From contig CAJZFF010000083.1 in the NCBI GenBank assembly GCA_915069725.1, positions 1 to 7,153 of the forward strand: a stretch of DNA of 7,153 nucleotides, written 5' to 3'. Of the stretch, positions 6,046-7,153 are shown piece after piece (within the stretch, counting starts at the first letter, position 1; the number at the start of each line of letters is the position of its first letter). Under the pieces are notes generated by a model. It was not told the DNA's origin. It made no database searches and saw only the letters and a list, made by a program, of their open reading frames with translations. The stretch comes from an uncultured Actinomyces sp. Lineage in GTDB: Bacteria > Actinomycetota > Actinomycetes > Actinomycetales > Actinomycetaceae. Made by a program: the position numbers and the translations under genes.

Positions 6046-6059
6046 ACTGAGCGCTCAGT
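6046..6059. promoter_or_regulatory. 14-bp perfect palindrome ACTGAGCGCTCAGT upstream of etfB
   Basis: The sequence equals its own reverse complement over 14 bases and ends 34 bp before the etfB ATG. A perfect palindrome of this length at a promoter-proximal position is a good candidate binding site for a dimeric regulator such as a TetR-type repressor. The regulator is not in the window and the motif is not one I can name, so this is inference from symmetry and position. Confidence 0.45.
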
Positions 6060-6093
6060 GGCGAGATGCCGCTGTTATGGCAACCTTGAGCCC

Positions 6094-6852
6094 ATGAGAA
6101 TCGTGGTCTGCATCAAGCACGTTCCCGACGTGCAGTCCGAGCGTCGCCTTGAGGACGGCCGGCTCGTGCGCGGTGAGGAGGACGTCCTCAACGAGCTCGA
6201 CGAGAACGCCGTCGAGGCCGCTGTCTGTCTGGCCGAGGAGGCCGACGGCGAGGTCATCGCCCTGACCATGGGACCGGAGGATGCTGAGGACGGGGTGCGT
6301 CGCGCCCTGCAGATGGGGGCCGACTCCGGGGTTGTTGTGGCCGACGACGACCTGGCCGGCGCCGATGTCGTCACCACCGCCCGGGTCCTGGCCGCCGCCA
6401 TCGAACGTATCGGCGAGGTCGACCTGGTCGTCACCGGAATGGCCTCCCTGGACTCCTTGACCTCCATGCTGCCCGGCGCCCTGGCCGCCGCCCTGCACCT
6501 TCCGGCCCTGACGCTGGCCAACCGGCTCGAGGTCGACGGCGGCGCCGTGACCGTCACCCGCACCGTGGGCACCGTCCGCGAGGTCCTCAGTGCGCCGCTG
6601 CCCGCTCTCGTCAGCGTCACCGACCAGGCAAACGAGCCCCGCTACCCCAACTTCGCCGCCATGCGCGCCGCGAAGAAGAAGCCCATCGACTTCTGGGACG
6701 CCTCCGAGCTCGGCCTCCAGGTCGCCGAGCCGGCCGTCGCCGTCGTCGACGACGAGGCCCGACCCGCCCGTGAGGCCGGCATCATCCGCACCGACGCCGG
6801 GGAGGCGGGCCGCGAGCTCGCCGCCTGGCTCGTGGAGAACAAGCTCGTCTGA
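6094..6852 (+). CDS. etfB: Electron transfer flavoprotein beta subunit
   Basis: 252 residues, the normal length for EtfB/FixA. With EtfA it forms a cytosolic FAD/AMP-binding heterodimer that takes electrons from dehydrogenases such as acyl-CoA dehydrogenases and passes them on. It starts MRIVVCIKHVPDVQSER, the family's typical first strand. LNELDENAVEAA is at 32-43, ALQMGAD at 71-77, and PALVSVTDQANEPRYPNF at 169-186, followed by AAKKKPI, the conserved ETF-beta signature region. I chose ATG 6094 because the family starts exactly there; GTG 6043 would add 17 atypical residues. The nucleotide-binding loop usually containing a (T/I)DG motif reads SLDSLTSML at 118-126, so that Gly is missing. It is followed 97 bp later by etfA, presumably in the same transcript. 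Two inverted repeats upstream may regulate it. Confidence 0.93.
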   Translation: MRIVVCIKHVPDVQSERRLEDGRLVRGEEDVLNELDENAVEAAVCLAEEADGEVIALTMGPEDAEDGVRRALQMGADSGVVVADDDLAGADVVTTARVLAAAIERIGEVDLVVTGMASLDSLTSMLPGALAAALHLPALTLANRLEVDGGAVTVTRTVGTVREVLSAPLPALVSVTDQANEPRYPNFAAMRAAKKKPIDFWDASELGLQVAEPAVAVVDDEARPAREAGIIRTDAGEAGRELAAWLVENKLV

Positions 6853-6949
6853 CGGCTGACCGCAGCGCCCGCCCACGTCCCGGCAGGGGCGCTGGACGCC
6901 GTCGCGCCGCCCGTCCGCCTCCTACCACTCGCGAAAGAAGCTGATTTCC
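6853..6949 (+). other. etfB-etfA spacer
   Basis: 97 bp between the etfB stop and the etfA start. This is longer than usual within an etf operon. It holds no gene, and I see neither a clear terminator nor a promoter. GAAAGAAG at 6933-6940 is the likely ribosome-binding site for etfA. Confidence 0.5.
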
Positions 6950-7153
6950 ATGCTCGATGCCCCTCTGCTCGTCCTCGTCGACCTCGAGACCACCGAGGCC
7001 GCCCCCACCGGCCCCAGCCTGGAGCTGCTCACCGCCGCCCGGGAGCTGACCGGCGGCGACGTCGTCGCCCTGGCCCTCCAGCCCCTGGGTGAGGCCGCCT
7101 CAGCGGCCCTGGCCGGCGCCGGAGCCACCCGCCTGCTGTCCGCCGACCTGGGT
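6950..7153 (+). CDS. etfA: Electron transfer flavoprotein alpha subunit, N-terminal 68 residues (runs off window)
   Basis: ATG 6950 opens a frame with no stop to the window end. The product begins MLDAPLLVLVDLETTEAAP, then LELLTAARELTGGDVVALAL and a GAGATRLLSADLG ending. This matches the first beta-strand (VLV-D), the L-LLTAAR-L helix and the GA-(K/T)-(V/R) turn of the EtfA/FixB N-terminal domain. GAAAGAAG lies about 9 nt upstream. Gene order etfB then etfA is the standard order, which supports the call. The FAD-binding C-terminal domain lies beyond the window and cannot be checked. Confidence 0.85.
   Translation, partial: MLDAPLLVLVDLETTEAAPTGPSLELLTAARELTGGDVVALALQPLGEAASAALAGAGATRLLSADLG

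Larger units (their letters stand above)
5891..6093. promoter_or_regulatory. Divergent glgX / etfB intergenic region
   Basis: About 200 bp that must hold promoters for glgX (leftward) and etfB (rightward). I see no convincing -35/-10 pair on either strand, which is common in high-GC actinobacteria. It contains two inverted repeats near etfB (6026-6042 and 6046-6059), listed separately, and the glgX ribosome-binding site (TCCT on plus at 5901-5904). An open frame from GTG 6043 into etfB exists but is likely only an extension of the true ATG 6094 frame. Confidence 0.55.

Noticed and set aside
3926..6046. 706-residue open frame on the plus strand opposite glgX
   Set aside because: It is the antisense shadow of a high-GC gene: low-complexity Val/Gln/Gly/Arg-rich translation with no recognisable domain, while the minus strand carries all GlgX catalytic motifs.
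6055..6876. 273-residue open frame on the minus strand opposite etfB
   Set aside because: Gly/Asp/Val-rich low-complexity shadow of etfB; the plus strand matches EtfB along its full length.
1..7153. CRISPR array, tRNA/rRNA, insertion sequence or phage genes
   Set aside because: No short regularly spaced repeats, no tRNA-like cloverleaf, no transposase or integrase-like protein and no terminal inverted repeats were seen.

Overview
The window looks like chromosomal DNA from a high-GC actinobacterium, most likely an Actinomycetaceae member such as an oral Actinomyces. The evidence is strong G/C third-position bias in the housekeeping genes, an actinobacterial-type GlgX and EtfB, and polymorphic-toxin and immunity families that I associate with Actinomyces. 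The genus is an inference, because no rRNA or other marker is present.

Left part (1 to about 3,333), accessory. This stretch is visibly more AT-rich than the rest, except for about 1,075-1,550. It reads as a polymorphic toxin/immunity locus. A two-gene unit, an Imm5-like predicted immunity protein followed by a DUF6301-like protein, occurs twice in the same order and strand: 2-298 (5'-truncated by the window edge) + 363-899, then 2102-2716 + 2761-3306. The two DUF6301-like proteins match at about 120 of 150 aligned residues. Between the copies lies a broken toxin gene. A hydrophobic/linker region (1074-1655) is followed, in the same frame after a single TAG codon, by a C-terminal domain (to 2072) with the zinc-deaminase signature H-A-E ... 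C-x-x-C. No N-terminal secretion region is present, so it resembles an orphan toxin-tip cassette kept beside its immunity genes as a source for tip exchange.

Middle (3,307-3,496). A 190-bp convergent spacer with no gene and no convincing terminator.

Right part (3,497-7,153), ordinary high-GC core genome. glgX (glycogen debranching enzyme) lies on the minus strand. It is divergent from etfB on the plus strand across a ~200-bp spacer that carries two inverted repeats close to etfB. etfB is followed after 97 bp by the 5' end of etfA, which runs off the window. EtfB and EtfA form the electron-transfer flavoprotein heterodimer. They are functionally unrelated to the toxin locus, which appears to sit next to core genes.
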